Source: PVC group bacterium (lineage in GTDB: Bacteria; Verrucomicrobiota; Kiritimatiellia; UBA8416; PXDI01). From it: DNA of 9,560 nucleotides. The notes beneath the pieces are model-generated. The model had not been told where the DNA came from, ran no database searches, and saw nothing but the letters and a program-made list of their open reading frames with translations. The position numbers and the translations under genes were made by a program. The stretch lies in NCBI GenBank assembly GCA_003565095.1, contig PXDI01000345.1, positions 1 through 9,560 of the forward strand, in the 5' to 3' direction. Of the stretch, positions 1 through 5,702 are shown piece after piece (position 1 is the stretch's first letter; every line of letters starts with the position of its first letter).

Positions 1-253
1 CAGTCATTTCACTACCGGGCGGTTGACTATTCCTTACCCGGAGAGGCTTCTGCACTTGTGGCGCGTCCCTCTTCGACCTGCAACCATTGCCAGGTTGCCC
101 ATAAAACTTTTGACAGTACCTACCAGATTATATCTTTTTGAGTCTTCTTTTTTGTCATGTATGTCGGTGCTGTACAAAAAAATGCACCAAATCATGCACC
201 AACTCGCAGATGCGCTCCTGCGTCACCACCCCCGCGACACCGTCCGTGCCGTT
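1..253. other. Gene-free left edge with broken minus-strand reading frames
   Basis: No convincing gene is seen here. On the minus strand, the frame that follows the toxin stop stays open for 31 codons and ends in TGA at 157-155. This TGA overlaps an ATG at 158-156. That ATG opens only 12 codons (MTKKKTQKDIIW) before TAG at 122-120, and the same frame then stays open for about 30 more codons. The first 27 bases of the 12-codon frame match the start of the AraC-family gene at 1770 with two mismatches. A 12-bp tandem repeat with one mismatch lies at 182-193 and 194-205. The stretch could hold decayed gene ends, but none is recognisable. The long plus-strand frame that begins at 23 is mostly the antisense of the toxin gene and is not credible. 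Confidence 0.4.
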
Positions 254-631
254 TCAGGAGTGAACGACGCGGCAGGCATAGCGATTGAAGGCCGGATCAT
301 TTGTAATAAGCGGAATGCGTCTTTGAATGCTCTGCGCAATCAGCATCCGGTCAAACGGGTCACGGTGATGAAAAGGCAGGTCTTGCAGTGCTGCTGCATC
401 CCGGCCGGAATAATCCAGCATTTCAAATCCGGCACGCTCCGCCTCGTCAACCGGATCAAAATTGACCGTCAGTTTGCCGATAGAAGCTTTGATTGTAATT
501 TCCGCAATGCTGATGGCACTCACATAGACAATCGATGCCGTCGATTCGATTACCCGCCGTTGCGGTTGTGTAATCTTGCCGGGATCTGATAATGCCCAAA
601 GAAAAATGTGCGTATCCAGCAGCAGCTTCAT
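254..631 (-). CDS. vapC: PIN-domain ribonuclease toxin, VapC-like (type II toxin-antitoxin)
   Basis: This 125-residue protein is a typical single PIN domain. Such toxins are magnesium-dependent ribonucleases that cut RNA (often tRNA or rRNA) when not bound by their antitoxin. The acidic metal-binding residues are visible: Asp6 in LLLDTH, Glu44 in SIAEI, Asp91/Asp94 in HHRDPFDR and Asp112 in LITNDPAF. The length is normal for the family and all catalytic positions are present, so the toxin looks intact. Its ATG overlaps the antitoxin stop by 4 bp (ATGA, 628-631), which implies translational coupling. The motif HRDPFDRMLIAQ is common in PIN toxins paired with Phd-type antitoxins. The RNA target cannot be read from the sequence. 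The family call is secure; the symbol is a family label only. Confidence 0.92.
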   Translation of the reverse strand: MKLLLDTHIFLWALSDPGKITQPQRRVIESTASIVYVSAISIAEITIKASIGKLTVNFDPVDEAERAGFEMLDYSGRDAAALQDLPFHHRDPFDRMLIAQSIQRRIPLITNDPAFNRYACRVVHS

Positions 632-861
632 TTAGCATTACCGTAAAACATTTCATTTATGACCGGATCTTCTTCTAAAAAATCGTCCGGAACTGTCAGC
701 TTACCGGCAAGCTGACCAAGCTTCCGTTTGCCCGTCGGCTTGTGTGGAACAAGATCAATCAGCGCCAGCCCATGCTTGGCGATAATAATTTGCTCACCAT
801 GATACGCCCGGTCAACAAGCTGCGAAAGATGCGCCTTTGCCTCGGATAAATTTACAATCAT
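628..861 (-). CDS. Phd/YefM-family antitoxin
   Basis: This 77-residue protein has the two-part layout of Phd/YefM antitoxins. The N-terminal half (about residues 1-45: VNLSEAKAHLSQLVDRA, then GEQIIIAKHG) is the DNA-binding fold that represses its own promoter. The C-terminal half (about 50-75: LAGKLTVPDDFLEEDPVIN, then a terminal FYG) is the flexible tail that binds and blocks the PIN toxin. It lies directly upstream of the toxin and shares 4 bp with it. The ATG at 861 is supported by AAGGA at 871-875, 9 nt upstream. A promoter with a palindromic operator lies just before it. It should act in the cytoplasm as a complex with the toxin. Confidence 0.92.
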   Translation of the reverse strand: MIVNLSEAKAHLSQLVDRAYHGEQIIIAKHGLALIDLVPHKPTGKRKLGQLAGKLTVPDDFLEEDPVINEMFYGNAK

Positions 862-877
862 AGTCTTCGTTCCTTAA

Positions 878-896
878 TATGGTCAATTAGACCATA
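878..896 (-). promoter_or_regulatory. Palindromic operator of the toxin-antitoxin operon
   Basis: A perfect inverted repeat, TATGGTC-N5-GACCATA, sits 17 bp upstream of the antitoxin start codon. It contains the -10 box of the promoter. Bound antitoxin would therefore block RNA polymerase directly, which is the known mode for Phd/YefM modules. That this protein binds here is inference. Confidence 0.75.
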
Positions 897-914
897 ACTA
901 GACACATAGGTCAA
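886..914 (-). promoter_or_regulatory. Sigma-70-like promoter of the toxin-antitoxin operon
   Basis: On the minus strand the -35 box is TTGACC (909-914) and the -10 box is TCTAAT (886-891). Spacing is exactly 17 bp and each box matches the consensus at 5 of 6 positions. The -35 box lies inside the last codons of the AraC-family gene, whose stop codon is at 898-900. The module can thus be expressed independently of the upstream regulator gene. The predicted leader is under 25 nt and carries AAGGA. Confidence 0.7.
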
Positions 915-1770
915 CATTTTCAATTTTTGACCTGCCATGGTAACTACGACAGGTTGAAGGTGGTTTGCCGGTAATATGTGTAAACTGGCGTGAGAACAGG
1001 AACGGGTCGGCATAGCCAAGCGCCTCAGCGGTTTCGCTGACGGATTTGCCTTCTTCTTCGAGCAGGTAGCGGGCGTGGCGCATGCGCGCTCTGACCTGGT
1101 ATCCCTTGGGGGTGATGCCGTAAGCTTTACGAAACTGGCGCGTGAAATATTTCTGCGAAAGCCCGGCCATTTTTGCGAGCTCCCCGATCGTTTCGCGGTG
1201 CACTGTTACACTGTCAATATGTGCGCGAATCCGTTCCAGCCGCAGCATGGCGGGGTTTTGCCGGCGTTGCTGTTCACGCCGCATCTCACGCAGAATAACA
1301 TGCGCCATTGTTCCGGCATAGGCCGCGTCCTCGTGCGTGCCGCGTGTGGCATGTTCGTGGAGAGATTCAAAAAGCCCTTTGAAATAGTCGTGATCCGTGA
1401 CCTTGACGGTGTTCAGTCGTGTTGCAACTGCGGGGAATTGTCCGGATTGTGTTGTGATGACAAGGTGAAACTGCACAAAATCGGGCGGGTTGGTCGGAAT
1501 TGCCCCCAGGCCGAAACGGGTTTCGGGCGCGAGAACTATGAGCACACTGCGTGACAGCTCAATGCGTTGTTCGCCGGATTCAAGCCATCCCTTACCGCCA
1601 CGGCAAAACAGCACGTTGTACGCGGGAAGTATCCTGTCCATACGACCTTCACCCCAGGTCGGCCATACACGCAGGCTCCACGATTGGATCACATTGTACG
1701 TTGCCTGCCGTGGGTCGGGGAAGGGTTCGCTCCTTATCGGTTTATCTTTATGAGTGTTCTTTTTTGTCAT
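898..1770 (-). CDS. AraC-family transcriptional regulator
   Basis: This 290-residue regulator has an N-terminal effector-binding part (about residues 20-165, cupin-like, starting near YNVIQSW and WPTWGEGR). The C-terminal AraC DNA-binding domain (about 176-277) has two helix-turn-helix units: ETIGELAKMAGLSQKYFTRQ near 193-212 and VSETAEALGYADPFLFSRQF near 244-263. The signature GYADPFLFSRQFTHITGKPP is clear. An in-frame ATG exists 7 codons upstream (1791), but the ATG at 1770 has AAGGGG 8 nt before it, so 1770 is preferred. It diverges from the sulfatase gene, the usual layout for a local activator that senses a sugar released by the pathway. The ligand cannot be predicted. The toxin-antitoxin pair follows on the same strand after a short gap. 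Confidence 0.93.
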   Translation of the reverse strand: MTKKNTHKDKPIRSEPFPDPRQATYNVIQSWSLRVWPTWGEGRMDRILPAYNVLFCRGGKGWLESGEQRIELSRSVLIVLAPETRFGLGAIPTNPPDFVQFHLVITTQSGQFPAVATRLNTVKVTDHDYFKGLFESLHEHATRGTHEDAAYAGTMAHVILREMRREQQRRQNPAMLRLERIRAHIDSVTVHRETIGELAKMAGLSQKYFTRQFRKAYGITPKGYQVRARMRHARYLLEEEGKSVSETAEALGYADPFLFSRQFTHITGKPPSTCRSYHGRSKIENVDLCV

Positions 1771-1778
1771 GTTTATGA

Positions 1779-1784
1779 CCCCTT
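1779..1784 (-). promoter_or_regulatory. Ribosome binding site that fixes the AraC-gene start
   Basis: AAGGGG on the minus strand lies 8 nt before the ATG at 1770. The alternative ATG at 1791 has no purine-rich sequence at a suitable distance, so the shorter product is favoured. Confidence 0.55.
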
Positions 1785-1790
1785 GTATCA

Positions 1791-1825
1791 TTTACAGACA
1801 GTAGATAATCGCATATTGTTACTGT
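1791..1825 (+). promoter_or_regulatory. Candidate sulfatase promoter with overlapping inverted repeat
   Basis: In the divergent intergenic region, TTTACA (1791-1796) and TATTGT (1814-1819) are separated by 17 bp and could be the -35 and -10 boxes for the sulfatase. ACAGTA (1798-1803) and TACTGT (1820-1825) form an inverted repeat with a 16-bp gap over the same stretch, a plausible binding site for the AraC-family protein. The -10 box is weak (4 of 6) and 6-bp arms can arise by chance, so this is tentative. Confidence 0.35.
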
Positions 1826-1861
1826 AATTCAATCGTCTTTTTTGACATAAGGAATCAGGCA

Positions 1862-3310
1862 ATGAGCAGGACAAGGCCCAACATACTTTTCTTTTTCACC
1901 GATGATCAGCGCTTCAACACGCTGAATGCGCTGGGAAATCCGGAGATCATCACGCCGACCATGGATCGTCTGGTGGCACAGGGAACCGCTTTCACGCATG
2001 CGCATATTATGGGCGGGTGTGTCGGCGCAATCTGTATGCCGTCCCGGGCCATGCTGATGACCGGGCGGACGTTGTTTCATATCGAGAAGAACGGCAGTGT
2101 GATTCCTGAAGCGCACCATATGTTTCCCGAACATTTTCGGGCGCAGGGTTATGCCACATTCGGAACGGGGAAATGGCACAACGGTACCGACGCTTATGCG
2201 CGGTGTTTTAGTGATGGCGGCGAGATCTTTTTCGGCGGGATGTCGGATCACTGGAACGTTCCGGCCTGCGCTTTTCAACAGGATGGAAACTATCCCGAAG
2301 CGCATCCTTTGCGTGAACGGCGGGGGAACCTGATTACCGGTTACAATGCGTGCTACGATCACTTTGGTCGTAAGCATTCCAGTGAGTTATTCTGCGATGA
2401 AGCGATTGATTTTCTGGACAACCGCCGTCCGAATGACCGTCCCTTCTGCGCCTACGTGTCGTTCATGGCTCCGCATGATCCGCGCGAGATGCCCGGTGAG
2501 TACTTGACAATGTATGATCCTGCCGCGCTGACGTTGCCGGAGAATTTCATGCCTGAACATCCGTTCGACAATGGTGAGCTGCGGATTCGCGACGAATTAC
2601 TGGCGCCGTTTCCGCGCACCGAGGCAGAAATCCGGCGTCATCTCTGTGACTATTACGCCATGATCACCCACGCCGATGCCCAGATGGGGCGGGTGCTGGA
2701 AGCATTGAAACGGACGGGCGAAATGGATAACACGATTATTGTTTTTGCCGGTGACAACGGTCTGGCTGTCGGCTGCCACGGGCTGATGGGCAAGCAGAAC
2801 CTCTACGAGCACAGCGCACGTGTGCCGCTTGTGATGGCCGGGCCGGGTGTGCCCGTTGGCGCAAGGCGCGATTCCCTGTGTTATCTGCTGGATATTTTTC
2901 CGACACTTTGCGATCTGACCGGACTCCCGGTTCCCGAATCGGTTGAGGGACATAGTTTGCTGCCGGTTATGCGTGGAGAGCAAGCCGGGCGGGACGCTTT
3001 ATTTTTGGCATACAAGAACATTCATCGCGGTATCCGTACCCGCACGCACAAGCTGATTGAATACAATGTAAATGGCACGCGCATGACGCAGTTGTTCGAT
3101 CTGGTGCAGGATCCGTTCGAGTTGAAAAATCTTGCAGCGAGTGCGGAGCAAGCGGCGCTTCTGGGTAAGCTTCGAGAGCGCCTTGTGGAACTTGCCGCGG
3201 AACTTAACGATCCGGCCGAATGGGTTGAAAATATCACTAGTATTCTACAAGATGGCAGATTCGCCGGGCGCAGAGGCCCGGCCTACAGCAAAAAACCTAG
3301 TTTTTTGTAG
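1862..3310 (+). CDS. Formylglycine-dependent sulfatase (type I, S1 family), Cys type
   Basis: This 482-residue enzyme hydrolyses a sulfate ester, probably on a sugar. The sulfatase signature is present as C58-M-P-S-R62 in CMPSRAMLMTGR, where Cys58 must be oxidised to formylglycine by a maturase that is not in the window. Calcium and active-site residues are visible: Asp14-Asp15 (FTDDQ), Lys104-His106 (GKWHNG), His205 (APHDP), Asp298-Asn299 (GDNG) and Lys311. No signal peptide is visible, so a cytoplasmic location is inferred. AAGGA at 1849-1853 lies 8 nt before the ATG. The last ~20 residues, ending in KKPSFL, are encoded by a REP-like palindrome and look like an acquired tail. The gene diverges from an AraC-type regulator and precedes a fucosidase. 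The exact sulfated substrate cannot be told. Confidence 0.95.
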   Translation: MSRTRPNILFFFTDDQRFNTLNALGNPEIITPTMDRLVAQGTAFTHAHIMGGCVGAICMPSRAMLMTGRTLFHIEKNGSVIPEAHHMFPEHFRAQGYATFGTGKWHNGTDAYARCFSDGGEIFFGGMSDHWNVPACAFQQDGNYPEAHPLRERRGNLITGYNACYDHFGRKHSSELFCDEAIDFLDNRRPNDRPFCAYVSFMAPHDPREMPGEYLTMYDPAALTLPENFMPEHPFDNGELRIRDELLAPFPRTEAEIRRHLCDYYAMITHADAQMGRVLEALKRTGEMDNTIIVFAGDNGLAVGCHGLMGKQNLYEHSARVPLVMAGPGVPVGARRDSLCYLLDIFPTLCDLTGLPVPESVEGHSLLPVMRGEQAGRDALFLAYKNIHRGIRTRTHKLIEYNVNGTRMTQLFDLVQDPFELKNLAASAEQAALLGKLRERLVELAAELNDPAEWVENITSILQDGRFAGRRGPAYSKKPSFL

Positions 3311-3331
3311 GCCGCCACTCTGCGGGCGGCG
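3262..3331. repeat. REP-like inverted pair of hairpins at the sulfatase 3' end
   Basis: Two related hairpin units face each other. The left unit (from 3262) has stem GCCGGGC/GCCCGGC with loop GCAGAG (3263-3282). The right unit has stem GCCGCC/GGCGGC (3311-3330). Reverse-complemented, the right unit matches the left over about 33 nt. Most differences are paired changes that keep each small stem. Between them, CGGCCTAC/GTAGGCCG (3279-3286/3307-3314) and AAAAAAC/GTTTTTT form a larger stem with loop CTA. The sulfatase stop codon (3308-3310) lies inside it. It could attenuate or end transcription or protect the mRNA, but no U-run follows the GC-rich stem, so it is not a textbook terminator. Confidence 0.75.
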
Positions 3332-3373
3332 TATTTTGGTCTAAAATATCACAAAAAAGGAGTCGATTGGATA

Positions 3374-4438
3374 ATGAATGCAGTCCCAACTTATTTGAAA
3401 GATTATGAGACTCTGTATACAACCGATCCGCGCGCGGCGGCGGTGCAGTGGTTTCGCGACGCAAAGTTCGGCCTGTTCGTGCATTATGGCCTGTATTCGT
3501 TGTTGGGCGGCGAGTGGCCGGATATGCGGGTGACAAACAAGGGCGCGGAATGGATTCGCTGGACCGCGCCGATTCCGCTGGATACGTATGCAGCGCTGCA
3601 AGCGGATTTTACGGCTGAGAAGTTTGACGCGGATGCTATCTGCAAGTTGGCGATCTCGGCCGGGATGCGCTATGTGAACCTCACCACTCGCCATCATGAC
3701 GGTTTCTGTCTCTGGGATACAGCCACCACGGATTTCTCTTCGGTACACGCTCCCGCCCGGCGGGATCTGGTGCGCGAGATGGCGGAAGCATGTCAACGGC
3801 ATGGGCTGGGTTGTTTTCTCTATATCAGCCATGGTCGTGAATGGTGGCACCCGGATGGACCGGATACCGGCGTGGATGAGCATGGCTATAATGCGTCCAA
3901 ACCCGAATGCCCGGAGGACGCGGGACGGATTCATTTTGGTGATGACGTGCAGCTTGACCGTTATCTGGATTTGATTCATGCGCAGATTATGGAAATCTGC
4001 CGCTATCCGGATATTGCCGGCATCTGGCTGGATGGCGTTGGCAGCTTTTTAAGCATACCCGATGGCGTCAAGCGCAGCCGTTGTCAGGATCTCTATGACA
4101 AAATCCACGCGGTATCGCCGCATATTCTGGTCAGTTACAAGCAGGGCCTGAGCATGACTGAGGACTTCTTTGCGCCTGAACGCGGAATTACGGAAGCGCC
4201 CGACAGCCGGCCGTATGAAATCTGCACCACGTTACAGCCGCGGTCGTGGGGATACAAAAAGGCGGACGACGGAAAACATCAGAATGCCGATTGGGTAATG
4301 GAACAGCTTGCCGCCGCGGCGGCCATCCCGGCGAATCTGCTGCTCAACACCGGCCCGAAAGGCGACGGCAGCGTTCCGGATGAAGACGTGCGCACCCTGG
4401 TCGAGGTTGGCCGGCGGTTGCGAAGCAATCGCTGCTGA
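3374..4438 (+). CDS. GH29 alpha-L-fucosidase, compact form
   Basis: This 354-residue protein matches the GH29 catalytic barrel, which removes alpha-L-fucose from glycans by a retaining mechanism. Family landmarks appear in order: KFGLFVHYGLYS (31-42), YVNLTTRHHDGFCLWDT (100-116, with the His pair that contacts fucose in the family), IAGIWLDG (214-221) and LLLNTGPKGDG (322-332). Asp220 is the likely nucleophile. The acid/base residue is poorly conserved in GH29; Glu269, Glu274 and Glu282 are candidates. It ends right after the barrel and lacks the C-terminal beta-sandwich of many family members. No signal peptide is visible. AAGGAG (3357-3362) lies 11 nt before the ATG. It follows the sulfatase by 63 bp across the palindrome, so the two may act on one sulfated fucosylated substrate. 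Confidence 0.88.
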   Translation: MNAVPTYLKDYETLYTTDPRAAAVQWFRDAKFGLFVHYGLYSLLGGEWPDMRVTNKGAEWIRWTAPIPLDTYAALQADFTAEKFDADAICKLAISAGMRYVNLTTRHHDGFCLWDTATTDFSSVHAPARRDLVREMAEACQRHGLGCFLYISHGREWWHPDGPDTGVDEHGYNASKPECPEDAGRIHFGDDVQLDRYLDLIHAQIMEICRYPDIAGIWLDGVGSFLSIPDGVKRSRCQDLYDKIHAVSPHILVSYKQGLSMTEDFFAPERGITEAPDSRPYEICTTLQPRSWGYKKADDGKHQNADWVMEQLAAAAAIPANLLLNTGPKGDGSVPDEDVRTLVEVGRRLRSNRC

Positions 4439-4493
4439 ATCGATGAGGCTAACGATAGTGTCAAAAGCTCTATGAAGAGTAATGAAAGCTGTA

Positions 4494-4541
4494 TGTGGGT
4501 ATGTGAGTGTGTGAGTGTGTGGGTATGTGAGTATGTGGGTG
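4494..4541 (+). repeat. Octamer tandem array TGTGRGTR, six units
   Basis: Six back-to-back 8-bp units follow the pattern TGTGRGTR (R = A or G): TGTGGGTA, TGTGAGTG, TGTGAGTG, TGTGGGTA, TGTGAGTA, TGTGGGTG. The variation is limited to purine exchanges at positions 5 and 8. An inverted copy lies about 100 bp downstream. Confidence 0.85.
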
Positions 4542-4641
4542 AGTCTGGGTTGGTCAACATGATGGCCAACGCAGACCAGTGGTGTATCTCATGCAGTCAA
4601 GTTTGAGCAGATGAGACCGAATATGAACTCCCAATCTCCCA

Positions 4642-4673
4642 TACCCACGCACTCACACACCCACACACAAACA
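4642..4673 (-). repeat. Inverted octamer array, four units
   Basis: On the minus strand this reads as a degenerate TGTTTGTG followed by TGTGGGTG, TGTGAGTG and CGTGGGTA, the same octamer as at 4494-4541 but in opposite orientation. The flanking bases also match the flank of the first array (a GAG-N2-TGGG block on each side), so the arms 4518-4549 and 4630-4665 could pair into a long imperfect stem around an 80-nt loop. Confidence 0.75.
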
Positions 4674-4689
4674 CAGGGGAGAATAACCA

Positions 4690-4738
4690 ATTAGCTCCAA
4701 GTACTTGATGAAACGACGATTAGCCCCAAGACTGGGGC
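4690..4738 (+). promoter_or_regulatory. Direct repeat and hairpin upstream of the GH39-like gene
   Basis: ATTAGCYCCAAG occurs twice, at 4690-4701 and 4719-4730, with a 29-bp offset. The second copy forms the left side of a hairpin GCCCC-AAGACT-GGGGC (4723-4738). Two same-direction sites just upstream of an operon are typical of AraC-type activators, so this may be a binding region for the local regulator. No matching pair was found in front of the first sulfatase, which weakens the idea. Confidence 0.3.
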
Positions 4739-4780
4739 GCAATTCTTGACAGAACGTAAGGAAATCTAAGGATAAGCGCA

Positions 4781-5662
4781 ATGAGTGAGAACTTGTTTGA
4801 AATCAGTAATCTGCACGGAGCGGGAAAACTCAAACCGCGCCGTACCCTGCAAATCGCGTCTTCACCGATCAGTGTCGGGTTTGAAACGCTTGATCGTTAT
4901 CATTTTGATCCTAAGAAGACCTATCCGCATCTGGCCGAGCTGGGGGCGAAATGGGCGCGGGTGCAGACGGGCTGGAACCGTTGTGAACGCGAGCAAGGTG
5001 TCTACGATTTCACCTGGCTGGATGAGGTTGTCGACGATCTGTTACGGATAGGCGTGCAGCCGTTTTTCAATCTGGGCTTCGGTAATCTGCTCTACACGCC
5101 CGATGCCCCGCACGATTCGGCCCGCGGCTATGTTGCCTTCTACTATGGCGATGAAGCCGCGGCGGCCTGGCGCAACTTTGTTGACGCGTTGACCCGGTAT
5201 TTTGCGGATCGTGTCAGCCACTGGGAAGTGTGGAACGAACCGAATACGGGTGGGTTCTGGAATCCGAAAGCCGCGAGCCCGAAGGACTACGTCCGTCTGC
5301 TGCGCGAAACCGTGCCGATTGTCCGTGCGAATGTGGCCAGTGCCACCGTTATCGGCGGGGTGTTTGCGGCGGTGCATCCTGTTCACGCGTTGTCGTTCGG
5401 AGAAACCTGTTTTCGGGAAGGCATGGGCGAATGCGGCTGCCCGTTCCCCGGCGCCGTCGTCTCCGCAACCGCATGGCACGGAACCGAGACGCCGTGGGAA
5501 ACACCGGTGCTGATCGACCCCGTAACCCAAACGTTTTATGAATTGCCAACAGACAATATCTCGCCGGAAGGCGGAACCTTCTCGCTGCCCGTCCTTGACG
5601 GACCGTTGCTGTTGGCTGATAGTGCGATGCTGGAACGTGAGGGATTGATAAATGTACAATAA
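4781..5662 (+). pseudogene. GH39-like glycoside hydrolase with internal in-frame deletion
   Basis: The first ~215 residues follow the N-terminal half of a clan GH-A barrel resembling GH39 beta-xylosidases: GFETLDRYHFDP (33-44), ELGAKWARVQTGWNRCE (53-69), and the acid/base motif HWEVWNEPNTGGFW (147-160) with Glu153. After about residue 220 the sequence jumps to what looks like the end of the C-terminal beta-sandwich: TPVLIDPVTQTFYELP (241-256) and SLPVLDGPLLLAD (268-280). The second half of the barrel, which carries the catalytic nucleophile Glu, is missing. At 293 residues it is well below the roughly 450-600 expected. The frame is open throughout, so the remnant may still be translated, but glycosidase activity is unlikely. 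AAGGA at 4768-4772 sits 8 nt before the ATG. It is the first gene of the five-gene run. An assembly error at the junction cannot be excluded. Confidence 0.7.
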
Positions 5663-5702
5663 CACCATGCTTTCATGAACATTAAAAACCGAGAAATCTA
5701 CA

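Larger units (their letters stand above)
4439..4780. other. Gene-free 342-bp interval with repeats and an upstream region
   Basis: No credible gene is found. The interval holds two inverted arrays of a GT-rich octamer (4494-4541 and 4642-4673), then a direct repeat ATTAGCYCCAAG (4690-4701 and 4719-4730) and a small hairpin (4723-4738). A ribosome binding site AAGGA (4768-4772) serves the next gene. The frame on the minus strand rich in Thr-His-Ser only reflects the octamer repeat. A promoter for the downstream operon should lie here, but no pair of boxes is convincing. Confidence 0.6.

Noticed and set aside
23..589. 188-codon plus-strand reading frame
   Set aside because: Most of it is antisense to the PIN toxin gene, its product has no recognisable motif and is rich in Arg, Cys and Ile in no family pattern, and no ribosome site precedes it.
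1771..1791. Longer AraC-family protein starting at 1791
   Set aside because: There is no ribosome site before that ATG, while AAGGGG is well placed for the ATG at 1770.
3289..3307. Simple rho-independent terminator at the A-run/T-run palindrome
   Set aside because: The T-run is part of the stem and the sulfatase stop codon lies at its end. It is better explained as the centre of the REP-like inverted pair, though it may still affect transcription.
3341..3979. 212-codon minus-strand reading frame
   Set aside because: It lies opposite the fucosidase gene, whose GH29 motifs are unambiguous.
4494..4673. CRISPR array
   Set aside because: The repeated unit is only 8 bp, units are back to back without spacers, and the second array is inverted.
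4746..4774. TTGACA (4746-4751) as the -35 box of the second operon
   Set aside because: At 17-bp spacing the -10 position reads AGGATA, a poor match that also overlaps the ribosome binding site. Transcription would begin at the start codon, which conflicts with use of that site.
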